The position numbers and the translations under genes were made by a program. Below are positions 52,971 through 62,398 of a stretch of DNA of 64,000 bases, one piece after another. This stretch comes from Actinomycetota bacterium (GTDB taxonomy: Bacteria > Actinomycetota > Actinomycetes > Mycobacteriales > Micromonosporaceae), in NCBI GenBank assembly GCA_005885555.1, contig VAWN01000100.1, positions 70,481 through 134,480 on the forward strand, given 5' to 3'. Numbering within the stretch: position 1 is the first letter of the stretch; each line of letters starts with the position of its first letter. The notes under the pieces are model-generated. The model searched no databases. It saw only the letters and a list, made by a program, of their open reading frames with translations, and was not told the origin of the DNA.

Positions 52971-53933
52971 TCAGTCGAGTTCCACGCCGTAGGCCGCGAG
53001 CGCCACCTGTGCCTGGTCCCACACCGCCTCGGCCAGCGACGGCGGGGACACCACGGTCACCTCCGGCCCGAGTCCCAGGACCAGCCGGCGCGCCCAGCCC
53101 AGGTCGGCGGCGCGCATGGAGACCAGCCAGTGGTCCGGCGACTCCTCGACGACCTCCTCGCACGGGTAGTACTCGGTGATCCACCGGCCGCCCCGGCCGA
53201 CCCGCAGGGTGATCAGCGGATAGTCCGGGGTGGGCAGGAACACCCCTTCGCTGAGGTCACTGGGCTGGGCCTGCGGCGGCGGCGCGGACGGTTCGTCCAG
53301 TTCGGTCATGCCGTCGATGCGGTCCACCCGGAACAGCCGTACCGCCTCGGCCCGTCGGCACCACGCCTCCAGGTACGCATGTCCCTCGGCGACCAGTACC
53401 CGCATCGGGTCGACGACCCGCTCGGTGGTCTCGTCGCGGGTGGCCGCGTAGTAGGTGATGTGCAGCGCCCTGCGCCGTTCCACCGCGCCGCGGATGGTGG
53501 CCAGCCGGTCGGCGTTGCCGGGCAGCTGTACCGCCACCGGCGCGGCCTCGGCCAGCGCGCCGGCCGCCGACTCGATCTTGGCGAGCGCCCGCTCGACGGC
53601 GTCGCGGTTGGCGGTACCCGGTGTCTCGGCGAGCATCCGCAGCGCGACGACGAGCGCCAGCGCCTCGTCCGGGGTGAGCCGCAGCGGCCGGTCGATCCCG
53701 GCGTCGTAGGTGATCGTCACCCGGTCGCCGTCCAGCGCCATGTCGATCAGGTCGCCCGGCCCGTACCCGGGCAACCCGCACACCCACAGCAGCTCCAGGT
53801 CCTCGCGCAGCTGCCGTTCGGTGACGCCCAGGTCGTCGGCCGCCTCGACGATCCGGATACCGGGCCGGGCGAGCAGGTACGGCACGAGGTTGAGCAGCCG
53901 GCCCAGCCGGTCGGCCGAGGCCGCGGGCGGCAT
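52971..53933 (-). CDS. pafC: WYL-domain transcriptional activator PafC
   Basis: 320 residues. The N-terminal HTH_11-like wing (RLGRLLNLVPYLLARPGIRIVEAADDLGVTERQLREDLELL) and the WYL domain (LHITYYAATRDETTERVVDPMRVLVAEGHAYLEAWCRRAEAVRLFRVDRI) are clear. With PafB it activates the RecA-independent DNA-damage response in mycobacteria. ATG at 53933 overlaps the pafB stop (ATGA). A pafB-pafC fusion is known in some actinobacteria; here they are separate. Confidence 0.92.
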   Translation of the reverse strand: MPPAASADRLGRLLNLVPYLLARPGIRIVEAADDLGVTERQLREDLELLWVCGLPGYGPGDLIDMALDGDRVTITYDAGIDRPLRLTPDEALALVVALRMLAETPGTANRDAVERALAKIESAAGALAEAAPVAVQLPGNADRLATIRGAVERRRALHITYYAATRDETTERVVDPMRVLVAEGHAYLEAWCRRAEAVRLFRVDRIDGMTELDEPSAPPPQAQPSDLSEGVFLPTPDYPLITLRVGRGGRWITEYYPCEEVVEESPDHWLVSMRAADLGWARRLVLGLGPEVTVVSPPSLAEAVWDQAQVALAAYGVELD

Positions 53934-54958
53934 CAGGTCACCCCGGCGGGAGCGGCCGGCGCCGCACCGGTACCGGCAGCCGGTGCCCGGTGCACCTCGG
54001 CCAGCTCGCGCAGCCGGGCGACCACCTCGTCGCGTACCTCCGGCGGATCCAGCACCACCACGTCGGACCCGTAGCCGACCAGCCAGGCTGCGAACCACCC
54101 GGACTCGGCGAACCGCAGCACCACCCGGTCGCCGTCCGGCCCCGGGGTGACCTCCTCGGCCCAGCGCCGTACCCCGGCCGCCCGGCCGTGCTGCACCAGG
54201 AGCGTCGCCCGGCCGGTGCGCTCGACCGGCTGCCCGGACCAGTGCGCCACGTACCGGATCAGGTCGATGCCCTCCGGCGGCCGGTAGGCGCCCGGACGGC
54301 CGGTGCGCCGGACCTGGCTGACGATCCGGGACAGCCGGAAGCACCGCTCCGCCCGCCGGTCCAGGTCGTAGCCCACCACGTACCAGCGGCCCCGCCAGCA
54401 CACCACGCCCCACGGCTGCAACCGGCGGGTGCCGGCCGCGTCGTCCTCGGGCGTGCGGTAGTCGAAGGTCACCGCGCACCGGTCCCGTACCGCGCCGGCC
54501 ATCGGCTCGAACGCCGGATCCACCGTCACCACCGGTTCCACGCCGAGGGTGGCGTGCGGGTCCACGTCGATGCCCGCGGCGCGCAGCTTGGTCAGGCCGG
54601 ACGACGCCGCCGCCGCCAACCCGGCGTGGTGCCACAGCCGGGCCGCGATGCCGACTGCGGCCGCCTCGTCGGGTGCCAGCGGAATGTCCGGCAGGGCGTA
54701 GTCGCGGCGGGCGATGCGGTACCCGGGCTCCGCGTCGAGGATGCTGGAGGTACCCGTCTCCAGCGGTACCCCCAGCTCACGCAGCTCGGCCTTGTCGCGC
54801 TCGAACTTGCGCTGGAACGCCTCGTGGTCCTTCGGGTCGTCGGCGTCGTGCTCGTAGCCGGGCACGGTCGCCGCGATCTGCGACGCGGTGAGGAAGCGGC
54901 GCGTCGACAACAGGCAGATGACGAGGTTGACCAGGCGCTCGGTGCGGGTCCGGGACAC
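53933..54958 (-). CDS. pafB: WYL-domain transcriptional activator PafB
   Basis: 341 residues. SRTRTERLVNLVICLLSTRRFLTASQIAATVPGY is the winged helix, and VTFDYRTPEDDAAGTRRLQPWGVVCWRGRWYVVGYDLDRRAERCFRLSRI the WYL domain, which senses DNA damage. It works as a pair with PafC. GTG at 54958 chosen; a GTG six codons earlier is also possible. Followed at once by pafC. The promoter must lie in the 58-base gap to the DUF3866 gene on the other strand. Confidence 0.92.
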   Translation of the reverse strand: MSRTRTERLVNLVICLLSTRRFLTASQIAATVPGYEHDADDPKDHEAFQRKFERDKAELRELGVPLETGTSSILDAEPGYRIARRDYALPDIPLAPDEAAAVGIAARLWHHAGLAAAASSGLTKLRAAGIDVDPHATLGVEPVVTVDPAFEPMAGAVRDRCAVTFDYRTPEDDAAGTRRLQPWGVVCWRGRWYVVGYDLDRRAERCFRLSRIVSQVRRTGRPGAYRPPEGIDLIRYVAHWSGQPVERTGRATLLVQHGRAAGVRRWAEEVTPGPDGDRVVLRFAESGWFAAWLVGYGSDVVVLDPPEVRDEVVARLRELAEVHRAPAAGTGAAPAAPAGVT

Positions 54959-55016
54959 GTTTTCCGACGCTATCACCGCGCGCGGCCGGTGACTGTGCTC
55001 CAGGTAGCGTGGCGGC

Positions 55017-56105
55017 GTGGGTACAGGGATGATCCGGTGGCGCGACGGCACCGTGACCGGGCTGCGGCGGCGCTGGCACGGTGCGGTGGAACTGGACGTG
55101 ACCGTGGCCGGACGCACGGTACCGGCACTGGCGTACCCGGCGCTGGTCGGCGAGCCGGAGCCCGGCGACCGGGTCCTGCTCAACGTCGGCGCGCTCGAAC
55201 TCGGACTCGGTACCGGCGGCTACGCGATGGTGGTGGCGCTGCCCGACCGGCTGCCCCCCGACCCGCCCGGACCGGCCAGCCGCGCCGACGGGCACGCGGT
55301 CAAGGCGCGGTACACGCCGTTGCAGGCGGTCACGTTGAGCGTGGACGAACCCGCCTCGCCGCACCACGCCCTACTGTCCACAGTGGAGGATGTGGGCGGG
55401 ATGCCGGTGGTGACCGCCGACCTGCACTCGGCGCTGCCGGCGATCGTGGCCGGGGTACGCGCGGACGCACCCGGGGCCCGGGTCGCCTACGTGATGACCG
55501 ACGGCGCGGCACTGCCGGCGTGGTTCTCCCGTACCCTCGACGGGCTGGCCGGGCACCTGGCCGGCGTGGTGACCGTGGGACAGGCGTTCGGCGGCGACCT
55601 GGAGGCGGCCACCGTCCACAGTGGACTGCTCGCGGCCCGGCACGTGCTGCGCGCCGACATCGCCGTGGTGACGCAGGGACCGGGCAACCTGGGCACCGGT
55701 ACCCCCTGGGGTTTCTCCGGGGTCGCGGCCGGTGAGGCGGTCAACGCCGCGGCCGTCCTCGGCGGCCGCCCGGTGGGCTCGCTGCGCATCTCCGCGGTCG
55801 ACCCGCGCCCACGGCACCGCGGCGTGTCGCACCACAGCCTGACCGCCTACGGCCAGGTGGCGCTGGCCCGGGCCGACCTGGTGATCCCGGCGGGCCTGCC
55901 GGACCGGCTGGCCGCCGACGTCGACGCCGCGCTGGCACCACTGGCCAGGCGGCACCGGCTGGTCCGGGTGCCGACCGACGGCCTGGACGCGGCGCTGCGC
56001 GCGCTGCCGGTCAAGCTGTCGACGATGGGCCGCGACCTGGACGCCGACCACGCGTACTTCCTCGCCGCCGCGGCGGCCGGCCGGCACGCCGTCGCGCTCA
56101 GTTGA
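55017..56105 (+). CDS. DUF3866-family protein
   Basis: 362 residues with the usual order of this family: IRWRDGTVTGLRRRWHGAVELDV at the start, PGDRVLLNVGALELGLGTGGYAMVVALP, a central LHSALPAIVAG and TQGPGNLGTGTPWGFSGVAAGEAVNAA, and a VSHHSLTAYGQVALARADLVIP end. Function unknown; the gene travels with pafBC-tat in actinobacteria. GTG at 55017, no signal peptide. Two TCCACWGTGGA palindromes fall inside its coding sequence, at 55377 and 55615. Confidence 0.88.
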   Translation: MGTGMIRWRDGTVTGLRRRWHGAVELDVTVAGRTVPALAYPALVGEPEPGDRVLLNVGALELGLGTGGYAMVVALPDRLPPDPPGPASRADGHAVKARYTPLQAVTLSVDEPASPHHALLSTVEDVGGMPVVTADLHSALPAIVAGVRADAPGARVAYVMTDGAALPAWFSRTLDGLAGHLAGVVTVGQAFGGDLEAATVHSGLLAARHVLRADIAVVTQGPGNLGTGTPWGFSGVAAGEAVNAAAVLGGRPVGSLRISAVDPRPRHRGVSHHSLTAYGQVALARADLVIPAGLPDRLAADVDAALAPLARRHRLVRVPTDGLDAALRALPVKLSTMGRDLDADHAYFLAAAAAGRHAVALS

Positions 56106-56127
56106 GGGAGCGGGCGGACGGGGCAGT

Positions 56128-56337
56128 TCAGCTGAAGATGATCAGTGAGACCCAGGCGACGACGAACACCACGAGGATCAGCGCCAGTACCCACGTCGGC
56201 ACCTTGTACTCGCCGCGCCGGTTGCGCTCGATCTCCTCCCTGATCTTGCGGCGGCGCCGGACCAGCCACGCCTCGCGGGCCTGGCGACGGCCGTACGCCG
56301 TCGCGTCGGGGTTGTCGGGCATGCGGTCGTCGGCCAT
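56128..56337 (-). CDS. 69-residue C-terminally anchored membrane protein
   Basis: A charged N-terminal half (REAWLVRRRRKIREEIERNRRGEY) leads into a single helix, PTWVLALILVVFVVAWVSLIIFS, at about 47-69, so the protein is tail-anchored with the basic part in the cytoplasm. No family recognised. It converges with the DUF3866 gene with 22 bases between stops. Confidence 0.68.
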   Translation of the reverse strand: MADDRMPDNPDATAYGRRQAREAWLVRRRRKIREEIERNRRGEYKVPTWVLALILVVFVVAWVSLIIFS

Positions 56338-56420
56338 GGCGACGCCCAGCCTACGCCGGTACCCCGCGCGGATAATCGTCTGACGTAGCCGGTTTTACCC
56401 GGTTGAATGGCAAAAGACCA

Positions 56421-56426
56421 TATAGT
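56421..56426 (+). promoter_or_regulatory. Possible leaderless -10 element before the chemoreceptor
   Basis: TATAGT ends 6 bases before the ATG at 56433, the spacing of a leaderless transcript; there is no Shine-Dalgarno in front of this start. The -35 region is unclear (AT-rich TTTTACCC at 56393 is 22 bases away). Confidence 0.4.
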
Positions 56427-56432
56427 CGGCGC

Positions 56433-58070
56433 ATGGCACAGGCTTCCGCGCACGGCCAGCACGCCGCGCGTTCCCAGACCGGCGCCCGGAGCTTGCTGGC
56501 CAACCTGCCCATGGCGGCCAAGTTCCTCATGGTGATCGGCGTCGCCGCCCTCGTCGCGCTCGGCATCGGCATCACCGCGGTCACCGGCATGTCCAGCATG
56601 CAGCGCGACACCGTGCACATGTACGCCGACAACCTGGTACCGGTCGTCGAACTGGACACGATGCAGTCCAGCGCGCTGAACATGCGCATCGACGTGCTCA
56701 ACGCCGGCGCCTCCGCCGACCCGGCGACGGCCGAGAAGTTCCTCGGCAAGGTCGCCGCGGACGACTCGGCATTCGACGCGTCGCTGGCCCAGTACGCCAC
56801 GACGGTACCGGCCGGCAACGCCGACCTCGAACAGCTGCGCCAGTCGATGACCGCCTACCGGCAGATCCGCGACAACAAGCTGATCCCGGCGGTACGCCAC
56901 GGCGACCGGGTCACCTTCGGCCGGGTGCGCGACCAGGAGGGCGCGCCGACCTTCGCGAGGATCAACCTTGCGCTGGCCAACCTGGTCACCGCCGAGTCCA
57001 CCGCTGCCCACACGGCGCAGGCGCAGGCCGGACACACCGCGTCCACGGCCCGGCTGGCCCTGATCGCGGTGCTGGTACTAGGCGTGGCTCTCGCCACCGG
57101 GTTGGGACTGGTCCAGTCCCAGCTCGTGGTGGCCGCCGTGCGCCGTGTCGGGCACGTCGCCGAGGCGCTCGGCCAGGGCGACCTGACCCGGTCGGCCGGG
57201 GTACGCAGCCGCGACGAGATCGGCCGGATGGCCAGCGCCCTGGACCAGGCGACGGCGCAGCTGCGCGAGTCGATCGGGGTGGTCGCCGGGAGCAGCCAGA
57301 GCCTCGCGGCCGTCGCCGAGGAACTCTCCGGCAGCACCCAGCAGATCGCGTCGTCGGCCGACGAGACCAACGCCCAGGCGGCCACCGTGTCGGCCGCGGC
57401 GGATCAGGTGTCGCGCAACGTCCAGACGGTCGCCGCCGGTACCGAACAGATGAGCGCCTCGATCCGGGAGATCGCCACGAACGCGAGCGAGGCCGCTCAG
57501 GTCGCCAACCAGGCCGTCGGGATCGTCGAGTCGGTCAACTCGACAGTGACCCAGCTCGGCGCGTCCAGCAGCGAGATCGGCAACGTGATCAGCCTGATCA
57601 CGTCGATCGCGGAGCAGACCAACCTGCTGGCCCTCAACGCCACCATCGAGGCCGCCCGGGCCGGGGACGCCGGAAAGGGCTTCGCCGTGGTCGCCAGCGA
57701 GGTCAAGGACCTGGCCCAGGAGACGGCCAAGGCGACCGGCGACATCTCCCAACGGGTACAGGCGATCCAGTCCGACGCCGAGGCCGCGGTTGAGGCGATC
57801 GGGCAGATCGTCGAGGTCATCGAGAAGATCAACGGATACTCGACGATGATCGCCTCAGCGGTCGAGGAACAGACCTCCACCACGTCGGAGATCAGCCGCA
57901 GCATCACCGAGGCGGCCACCGGGTCCAGCCAGATCGCGGAGAACATCACCGGCGTGGCCACCGCGGCCGACCTGACCACGGAAGGCGTCAACGAGTCCCG
58001 CCGGACCGCCGACGAGGTGGCCCGGATGGCCGGCGAACTACAACAGGTCGTGGTCCGGTTCCAGGTATGA
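56433..58070 (+). CDS. Methyl-accepting chemotaxis protein with a four-helix ligand domain
   Basis: 545 residues. Membrane helices at about 30-51 and 207-232 frame a 150-residue outside helical domain (4HB_MCP type). HAMP follows ([29 protein letters not shown]), then a long signalling coiled coil whose hairpin tip reads [28 protein letters not shown], the universal CheA/CheW contact. So it should link an outside stimulus to a Che system, which is not in the window. Its location inside the proteasome locus is odd. Starts without a ribosome site, so leaderless expression is likely. Confidence 0.9.
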   Translation: MAQASAHGQHAARSQTGARSLLANLPMAAKFLMVIGVAALVALGIGITAVTGMSSMQRDTVHMYADNLVPVVELDTMQSSALNMRIDVLNAGASADPATAEKFLGKVAADDSAFDASLAQYATTVPAGNADLEQLRQSMTAYRQIRDNKLIPAVRHGDRVTFGRVRDQEGAPTFARINLALANLVTAESTAAHTAQAQAGHTASTARLALIAVLVLGVALATGLGLVQSQLVVAAVRRVGHVAEALGQGDLTRSAGVRSRDEIGRMASALDQATAQLRESIGVVAGSSQSLAAVAEELSGSTQQIASSADETNAQAATVSAAADQVSRNVQTVAAGTEQMSASIREIATNASEAAQVANQAVGIVESVNSTVTQLGASSSEIGNVISLITSIAEQTNLLALNATIEAARAGDAGKGFAVVASEVKDLAQETAKATGDISQRVQAIQSDAEAAVEAIGQIVEVIEKINGYSTMIASAVEEQTSTTSEISRSITEAATGSSQIAENITGVATAADLTTEGVNESRRTADEVARMAGELQQVVVRFQV

Positions 58071-58071
58071 C

Positions 58072-59415
58072 TCACATGCTGGCGATCAGCCGGTCGACCC
58101 GCTCGTCGTAGGCGCGGAACGGGTCCTTGCACAGCACGGTGCGCTGCGCCTGGTCGTTGAGCTTCAGGTGCACCCAGTCGACGGTGAAGTCGCGCCGCTT
58201 CTCCTGCGCGTGGCGGATGAACTCGCCGCGCAGCCGGGCCCGGGTGGTCTGCGGCGGGGTCTCCTTGGCCTCGAAGATCTCCACGTCGGTCGCCACCCGG
58301 TCGACCTGGCCGCGCCGTTCCAGCAGCGCGTACAGGCCACGGTTGCGGCGCAGGTCGTGGTAGGCGAGGTCCATCTGGGCGACCCGTGGGTGCGCCAGCG
58401 GCAGGTCGTTCTTGCGCTGGTACGCCTCGATCACGCGCAGCTTGGTGATCCAGTCGATCTCCCGGTCGACCGACCGCAGGTCGGCGGTCTCGACGGCGTG
58501 CAGTACCCGGCCCCACAGCTCCACGACCCGCTTGGCCGTGGCGTCCCCGCCCCGACGGTCGACGAAGTCGGCGGCCTTGGAGAAGTACTCCTGCTGGATC
58601 TCCAGCGCGCTGGCCTCCTTGCCGTTGGCCAGCCGTACCTTGCGCCGCCCGGTGATGTCGTGGGACACCTCGCGGATGGCCCGGATCGGGTTCTCCAGCG
58701 TCAGGTCGCGCATCACCACGCCGGCCTCGATCATCCGCAGCACGATGTCCGCGCTGCCGACCTTGAGCAACGTGGTGACCTCGTTCATGTTCGAGTCGCC
58801 GACGATGACGTGCAGCCGGCGGTACCGTTCCGCGTCGGCGTGCGGCTCGTCCCGCGTGTTGATGATCGGGCGCGACCGGGTCGTCGCGCTGGACACGCCT
58901 TCCCAGATGTGCTCGGCCCGCTGGGACAGGCAGAAGACCGCGCCACGCGGAGTCTGCAGCACCTTGCCGGCCCCGCAGATCAGCTGCCGGGTCACCAGGA
59001 ACGGGATCAGCACGTCGGCCAGCCGGCCGAACTCGCCGTGCCGGGACACCAGGTAGTTCTCGTGGCAGCCGTAGGAGTTGCCGGCCGAATCGGTGTTGTT
59101 CTTGAACAGGTAGATCTCGCCGGCGATGCCCTCGTCGTGCAGCCGCTTCTCGGCGTCGACCAGCAGCCCCTCCAGGATCCGCTCGCCGGCCCGGTCGTGC
59201 ACCGCGTCGCATTCCGGCGTCGCGTACTCCGGGTGGGAACCGACGTCGAGGTACAGCCGGGCGCCGTTGCGCAGGAACACGTTGCTGGAGCGCCCCCACG
59301 ACACCACCCGGCGGAAGAGGTAGCGGGCCACCTCGTCCGGGGACAGTCGCCGTTGCCCGCGGTAGGTACAGGTGACTCCGTACTCGGTCTCTAGGCCGAA
59401 GATGCGCCGGTCCAT
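58072..59415 (-). CDS. pafA: Pup-protein ligase PafA
   Basis: 447 residues. Glutamine-synthetase-like ATP site: FGLETEYGV (E9 and E11), [18 protein letters not shown] with the catalytic Asp57, [19 protein letters not shown] and the late [10 protein letters not shown]. It joins the gamma-carboxyl of the C-terminal Glu of Pup to lysines of target proteins. Unlike Dop it lacks the Dop loop after the first strands. One base from the MCP stop (converging). Downstream member of the prcBA transcript; the PEP-mutase-family gene sits in between. Confidence 0.95.
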   Translation of the reverse strand: MDRRIFGLETEYGVTCTYRGQRRLSPDEVARYLFRRVVSWGRSSNVFLRNGARLYLDVGSHPEYATPECDAVHDRAGERILEGLLVDAEKRLHDEGIAGEIYLFKNNTDSAGNSYGCHENYLVSRHGEFGRLADVLIPFLVTRQLICGAGKVLQTPRGAVFCLSQRAEHIWEGVSSATTRSRPIINTRDEPHADAERYRRLHVIVGDSNMNEVTTLLKVGSADIVLRMIEAGVVMRDLTLENPIRAIREVSHDITGRRKVRLANGKEASALEIQQEYFSKAADFVDRRGGDATAKRVVELWGRVLHAVETADLRSVDREIDWITKLRVIEAYQRKNDLPLAHPRVAQMDLAYHDLRRNRGLYALLERRGQVDRVATDVEIFEAKETPPQTTRARLRGEFIRHAQEKRRDFTVDWVHLKLNDQAQRTVLCKDPFRAYDERVDRLIASM

Positions 59416-59482
59416 GCATCGACCCTAGCCGTCGCAAGCCCGGAGGGGCACATCACGCGCGGGTGGGCTACCGACGAGTTTG

Positions 59483-60235
59483 TCACCTGTTGCGAGCCAG
59501 CAATGCGTTGACCGCCGCGTAGTCCAGCCCACCGGCCAGACCACCGTAGGTGCCCGCCCCGAACAGCTCCTCGGCCGCCTTGCGGGCAGCGGCGTACGCG
59601 CGCAGGACCAGCTTGGAGCCGACGCTGATCCGGGCCACGCCCACGGCGGCCAGCTCCGCGATGCTCGGCGCGCCCGGGCCGGTGAGGACGTTCACCGGCG
59701 CGTCGATCCCGGCGACGAGGGCCGACACGGTGTCCGGGTCGGTGACGCCGGGGACGAAGATGCCGTCGGCGCCGGCAGCGAGGTAGGCGCGGGCCCGCAG
59801 CAGCGTGTGCCCCAGCCGGCTCTCCGGTGGGCCGACCGCCCGCAGGTACACGTCGGTGCGGGCGTTGAGGAACACGGGTACCCCGGCGGCGCGCGCGGCG
59901 GCGACCCGCCCGGCGGCGGCCTCGACGGGGTACAGCGACCCGCCCGCGTCGTCTTCGAGGTTCACCCCGACCGCCCCGGCCGCCACGACGGCACGGATGG
60001 TCTGCGCCACCCCGTCCGCGGTGTCGGCGTACCCGTTCTCGATGTCCGCGCTGACCGGTACCCGCACCGCCGCGGCGATCCGCGCGACCAGCCCGGCGGC
60101 CGGATCCCGACCGAGCCGGTTGCCGTCCGGCGCGCCGAGACTCCAGGCGACCCCGGCGCTGGTGGTGGCGACCGCCGCCGCCCCGGCGTCCTCGATCAGC
60201 CGGGCGCTGGCCACGTCCCAGGCGTTGGCCAGCAC
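59483..60235 (-). CDS. Isocitrate lyase/PEP mutase-family protein
   Basis: 250 residues from the first standard start (GTG 60235). The barrel signature LANAWDVASARLIEDAGAAAVATTSAGVAWSLG, the metal site VPVSADIENGYADT and the VNLEDDAGG and FLNARTDVYL strands belong to the PEP mutase/oxaloacetate hydrolase branch, not to isocitrate lyase itself. The frame stays open upstream to 60286 and the extra residues (TVEDFRALHRRGTPLV) fit the family opening exactly; the only start beyond them is ATC at 60286, with GGAG about 8 bases upstream. Cotranscribed with prcA (4 bases) and pafA. Confidence 0.85.
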   Translation of the reverse strand: MLANAWDVASARLIEDAGAAAVATTSAGVAWSLGAPDGNRLGRDPAAGLVARIAAAVRVPVSADIENGYADTADGVAQTIRAVVAAGAVGVNLEDDAGGSLYPVEAAAGRVAAARAAGVPVFLNARTDVYLRAVGPPESRLGHTLLRARAYLAAGADGIFVPGVTDPDTVSALVAGIDAPVNVLTGPGAPSIAELAAVGVARISVGSKLVLRAYAAARKAAEELFGAGTYGGLAGGLDYAAVNALLARNR

Positions 60236-60289
60236 CAGCGGGGTACCGCGGCGGTGCAGCGCGCGGAAGTCCTCGACGGTGGCGATCGG

Positions 60290-61135
60290 TCAGCTCTCCG
60301 GTTCGGCGTCCGGCGGCGGGGCCTCCGGTGCCTCCGTGGGAGCTTCGGTGGGCGCCTCCGCCGGCGTGCCGGGTTCGGCGGCCGGCGGCTCGGTCACCAC
60401 CGCGTCGGTGTCGGCGGGCAGCTCGACCGTGGTGGTCGCCGGCGTCTCCAGCAGCGCGATCAGCGCCGCCCCCACGATGCGCCGGAACGTGCGTCCGGTG
60501 CGCCGCCGGTCCAGTACCGCGACCTCCAACTGGCTGGACGTCAACGTGCGCGGCTGGCCGCCCTCTCCCCCGACGCTGGCCAGCGCGTTCACCGCCAGGT
60601 GCAGCGACTCGGTCAGCGACGCCTCGGCCCGGTGCTGGGTGCGCAGCCCGCCCGACATCGCCTCGGCCTGCCCGCCCATCACCACCACGCCCGGCTCGTC
60701 CTGTACCGAACCGTCGTAGGTGATGCGGTACAGCTCGTCCTGGTCGCCGGTGAAGCCCACCTGCGCCACGCAGATCTCCACCTCGAACGGCTTCTGTTCC
60801 TGCGTGAAAATGGAACCCAGGGTCTGCGCGTATGCGTTGGCCAGCGCCCGGCCGGTGACGTCGCGCCGGTCGTAGGAGTACCCGCGCAGGTCGGCCAGCC
60901 GGATGCCCAGCCCGCGCAGGTTCTCGAACTCGTTGTACCGGCCGACCGCCGCGAAGCCGATCCGGTCGTAGATCTCGCTGAGCTTGTGCAGGGCGGTCAT
61001 GTTCTCGGCCACGAACAGGATGCCGTGCTCGTAGGTGAGCACGATCGCGCTGCGCCCCCGGGCGATGCCCTTGCGCGCGTACTCGGAGCGGTCCCGCATG
61101 ATCTGCTCAGGCGAGGCATAGAACTGCATGGCCAC
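60290..61135 (-). CDS. prcA: Proteasome alpha subunit PrcA with a long acidic tail
   Basis: 281 residues. [42 protein letters not shown] and [48 protein letters not shown] are near-perfect alpha-subunit sequence. The last 50 residues (about 232-281) form an acidic, Pro/Glu/Ala-rich extension with a [13 protein letters not shown] repeat, longer than in Mycobacterium tuberculosis PrcA. Alpha C-termini do not contact the ATPase directly, so the tail is likely disordered. GTG 61135 (MAMQ) is used, as in relatives. Confidence 0.94.
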   Translation of the reverse strand: MAMQFYASPEQIMRDRSEYARKGIARGRSAIVLTYEHGILFVAENMTALHKLSEIYDRIGFAAVGRYNEFENLRGLGIRLADLRGYSYDRRDVTGRALANAYAQTLGSIFTQEQKPFEVEICVAQVGFTGDQDELYRITYDGSVQDEPGVVVMGGQAEAMSGGLRTQHRAEASLTESLHLAVNALASVGGEGGQPRTLTSSQLEVAVLDRRRTGRTFRRIVGAALIALLETPATTTVELPADTDAVVTEPPAAEPGTPAEAPTEAPTEAPEAPPPDAEPES

Positions 61136-61185
61136 GGGCGGTCGGCTCCTCGATTGCTCAAACGGTTACGGCTAACGGCGGCGGC

Positions 61186-62025
61186 TCAGCCGCCGGGGTT
61201 CTCCCGCCGGCGCGCCACGACCGCCTCGGTCACCTCGGCCGCCTCCTCGTCGGTCAGCCGCCGGTTGCCCTCCGCGGTCGCGGTCATCACGACGGGGTAG
61301 ATCTTGCGGATCAGGTCGGGGCCACCGGTGGCGGTGTCGTCGTCGGCGGCGTCGTACAACGCCTCGATGCCGAGGGTGACCGCCTCGTCGAGGGTCAGCC
61401 CCGGACGGTACCGCTTCTTGAGCGAGGACTTGGCGAACAGCGAACCGGACCCGATGGAGTCGTACCCGTCCTCCTCGTACATCCCGCCGGCCACGTCGAA
61501 GCTGTAGATGCGCGCGGCCTTGTCCGGGTCGGTGGCGTCCAGGTCGAAGCCGGCGAAAAGCGGGATGACCGCAAGACCCTGCATCGCGGCGCCCAGGTTG
61601 TTGCGGATCATGGTGGCCAGCCGGTTGGCCTTGCCGTGCAACGAGAGCATGGTGCCCTCGATCTTTTCGTAGTGCTCCAGCTCCACCTGGTACAGCCGCA
61701 TCAGCTCCAGGCCGACACCGGCCGTGCCGGCGATGCCGATCAGCGAGTACTCGTCGGCGGCATGCACCTTCTCGATGTCCCGGTTGGCGATGAGGTTGCC
61801 CATCGTCGCCCGCCGGTCGCCGACCATCACCACGCCCTCGACGCACGTGATGGCGACGATCGTGGTGGCGTGCGGCGCGAGGTCGGTGGCCATGCCGGGC
61901 GGCAGCGGCCGGCGACCGGGCAGCAGCTCCGGCGCGGTGCGGCTGAGGAACTCCGTGAACGAAGAGACGCCCGGCATGCTGAATGCCGCCGGTAGACGCC
62001 CGGATGGTTCAAACCCCGCCGACAC
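61186..62025 (-). CDS. prcB: Proteasome beta subunit PrcB
   Basis: 279 residues with a 53-residue propeptide. The mature chain starts at Thr54 of TTIVAI; Asp70 and Lys86 match Asp17 and Lys33 of the catalytic set, and [28 protein letters not shown] is conserved. The residue before Thr54 is Ala (PHA-TT), where HG-TT is the common junction; self-cleavage should still work but may be slower. GTG start. Separated from pup by about 100 bases with a hairpin. Confidence 0.94.
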   Translation of the reverse strand: MSAGFEPSGRLPAAFSMPGVSSFTEFLSRTAPELLPGRRPLPPGMATDLAPHATTIVAITCVEGVVMVGDRRATMGNLIANRDIEKVHAADEYSLIGIAGTAGVGLELMRLYQVELEHYEKIEGTMLSLHGKANRLATMIRNNLGAAMQGLAVIPLFAGFDLDATDPDKAARIYSFDVAGGMYEEDGYDSIGSGSLFAKSSLKKRYRPGLTLDEAVTLGIEALYDAADDDTATGGPDLIRKIYPVVMTATAEGNRRLTDEEAAEVTEAVVARRRENPGG

Positions 62026-62076
62026 GAACTCCCCTTCGGTGTGTTGCCCAACTTCGACCGGTGCTGGAAAAGACTA

Positions 62077-62096
62077 TCCCGCGCCCCGGCGCGGGA
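62077..62096 (-). terminator. Intrinsic terminator-like hairpin between pup and prcB
   Basis: TCCCGCGC and GCGCGGGA form an 8-bp stem with a 4-base loop; on the minus strand TAGTCTTTTCC follows, one of the few U-rich tails in this window. It could cut prcBA expression relative to pup. Confidence 0.55.
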
Positions 62097-62127
62097 GGAT
62101 CAACGCGGGCGGATGTCCGCTGAGGGC

Positions 62128-62346
62128 TTACTCGCCGCCCTTCTGGACATACCCCCGCACGAACTCCTCGGCGTTCTCCTCCAGCACGGAGTCGATCTCG
62201 TCGAGCAGATCGTCGACATCCTCGCTGATCTTCTCATGCCGCTCGGCGACCTCCGGGTTCGCCTCAGGGGCGGGCCCGTCGTCGATCTCCTCGTCCCTGC
62301 GGGACTTGCCGGACTGCGACTGACCGCCGGTGTCGCGGGTAGCCAT
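62128..62346 (-). CDS. pup: Prokaryotic ubiquitin-like protein Pup, ending in GGE
   Basis: 72 residues: disordered Gln/Ser/Arg start, coiled region EVAERHEKISEDVDDLLDEIDSVLEENAEEFVRGYVQKGGE. The Mpa/ARC-binding helix and the C-terminal di-Gly are intact. The gene encodes the final Glu directly (codons GGC GGC GAG, then TAA), so no deamidation is needed before PafA can use it. ATG at 62346 chosen; upstream in-frame starts add an unrelated 30 residues. Followed by a hairpin before prcB. Confidence 0.95.
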   Translation of the reverse strand: MATRDTGGQSQSGKSRRDEEIDDGPAPEANPEVAERHEKISEDVDDLLDEIDSVLEENAEEFVRGYVQKGGE

Positions 62347-62398
62347 CCCTGCCTCCTGGAAAACGTGGTGAGAAAAACCTACCTCGCCGGTACGACAA

